In this document: positions 63,701-64,000 of the stretch, one piece after another | Layout: each line of letters begins with the position of its first letter | Position numbering within the stretch: the stretch's first letter is position 1 | Notes under the pieces: model-generated | Seen by the model: the letters and a program-made list of their open reading frames with translations, nothing else | Databases searched by the model: none | Told to the model about the DNA's origin: nothing | Translations under genes and position numbers: made by a program | Source: JAJFUI01 sp963754135 | GTDB lineage: Bacteria; Planctomycetota; Planctomycetia; Pirellulales; Thermoguttaceae | Direction of reading: 5' to 3' | DNA length: 64,000 bases | NCBI GenBank assembly: GCA_963754135.1 | Contig: CAVWEY010000002.1 | Span: forward strand, 1,251,768 to 1,315,767

Positions 63701-64000
63701 AGTCGTAAGCGGTCGAAAGGCTGTGCCCGTTGCCGTCGGCCACCGACTGCGTAACGACCCGCCCCATGCCGTCGTAAGTCGTATCGGCCTCGTTCAGTTC
63801 CGTGCCCCCGCTGGCGGTCATGTTGACCGTCTGCGTCACCAGCCCGCGGTTGTCGTAGGCGTAAGTTGCGTAGAGCGTGGTCTGCAACGTGCCGCCACCC
63901 TGGCCATAATCGACGTTTTGCTTCTGCTGCGTCACCGTCGCCTGCCGCCCCAGGGGGTCATAGGTGTACGCCGTAACGCCATCAGAATAGCCGTCGCTGG
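60719..64000 (-). CDS. RHS-repeat protein with C-terminal metallopeptidase-like domain, 5' partial, one frameshift
   Basis: Over 1,090 residues; begins beyond the right edge. Many RHS/YD repeats (YDALGRVWQVTDPLGH, YDAAGRAVRQSDGDGN, YDALNRRIRKTTYA), then the RHS core end YLFTGRELDSETGLYNYNHRYYSPALQRFINTDPVEDG...NAPTTATDPNGL, after which the variable C-terminus begins. That tip is Cys-rich and contains ALEHEFVHVHGGDEEAAYRK, an H-E-x-x-H zinc-peptidase motif with downstream acidic ligand candidates. Repeat and core parts are in different frames, switching near 62821-62830; adding one GC gives NVAQVTNCYEYWG. RHS shells encapsulate toxins; a protease effector is inferred. No immunity gene or secretion signal seen in the window. 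Confidence 0.85.

Overview
The window looks like a GC-rich chromosome segment of a planctomycete (Pirellulales/Gemmatales-like). Supporting this are two H-X9-DG (DUF1559) prepilin-like proteins, PEP-CTERM LamG proteins next to ECF sigma/FecR pairs, an SHD1-domain protein, a kinase-caspase fusion, TPR-CHAT and WD40 proteins, and many dispersed palindromic repeats. No taxonomic search was possible, so this is inference from gene content.

Layout. 0-13 kb: a TPR-CHAT protein, a transposase remnant, GTP-type PEP carboxykinase joined without a stop codon to a class I/II aminotransferase, an RF-1-like GGQ protein, a glycine-zipper lipoprotein, a YceH/DUF480 protein and a large kinase-caspase. 12.8-25.3 kb: a long minus-strand Tad/Flp pilus locus (two CpaF-type ATPases, TadB, TadC, CpaB-like, TadE/TadG-like proteins, prepilin peptidase, two tiny pilins). 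25.4-30.7 kb: tRNA-Arg(TCG), then tRNA-Sec (selC), then a plus-strand cluster of two paralogous secreted proteins flanking a small exported protein and a membrane 4Fe-4S protein. 30.8-46.9 kb: a putative glycosidase, two paralogous ECF sigma / FecR / LamG-PEP-CTERM / DUF1559 modules separated by a MalK-type ATPase, a zinc-ribbon protein and an SDR-like protein. 47-59 kb: an accessory island with a serine recombinase, a nine-gene operon of unknown function, a complete IS with 9-bp target duplication, a coiled-coil protein and a DDE transposase. 59.6-64 kb: a secreted WD40 protein and an RHS protein with a predicted zinc-metallopeptidase C-terminus, running off the right edge.

Main discovery: both paralogous secreted proteins at 25.8-30.7 kb carry an in-frame TGA at the same place (27398 and 30486). 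In both, the frame stays open and conserved beyond it (U-G-[FL]-T-C-R-Y-x-W-x-V-P...) to a later stop. Immediately after each TGA is a perfect 8-bp hairpin with a TGG loop, and the two hairpins differ by one compensatory base-pair change that alters the encoded residues. A canonical tRNA-Sec lies about 200 bp upstream of the cluster. Together this indicates a candidate selenoprotein family linked to an Fe-S membrane electron carrier.

Caution: many otherwise conserved genes are frameshifted here. In at least seven of them, restoring one GC dinucleotide within a GCGC tract repairs the frame, which points to a systematic sequence error (or a real slippage bias) rather than mass gene decay. I annotate these as genes with noted frameshifts.
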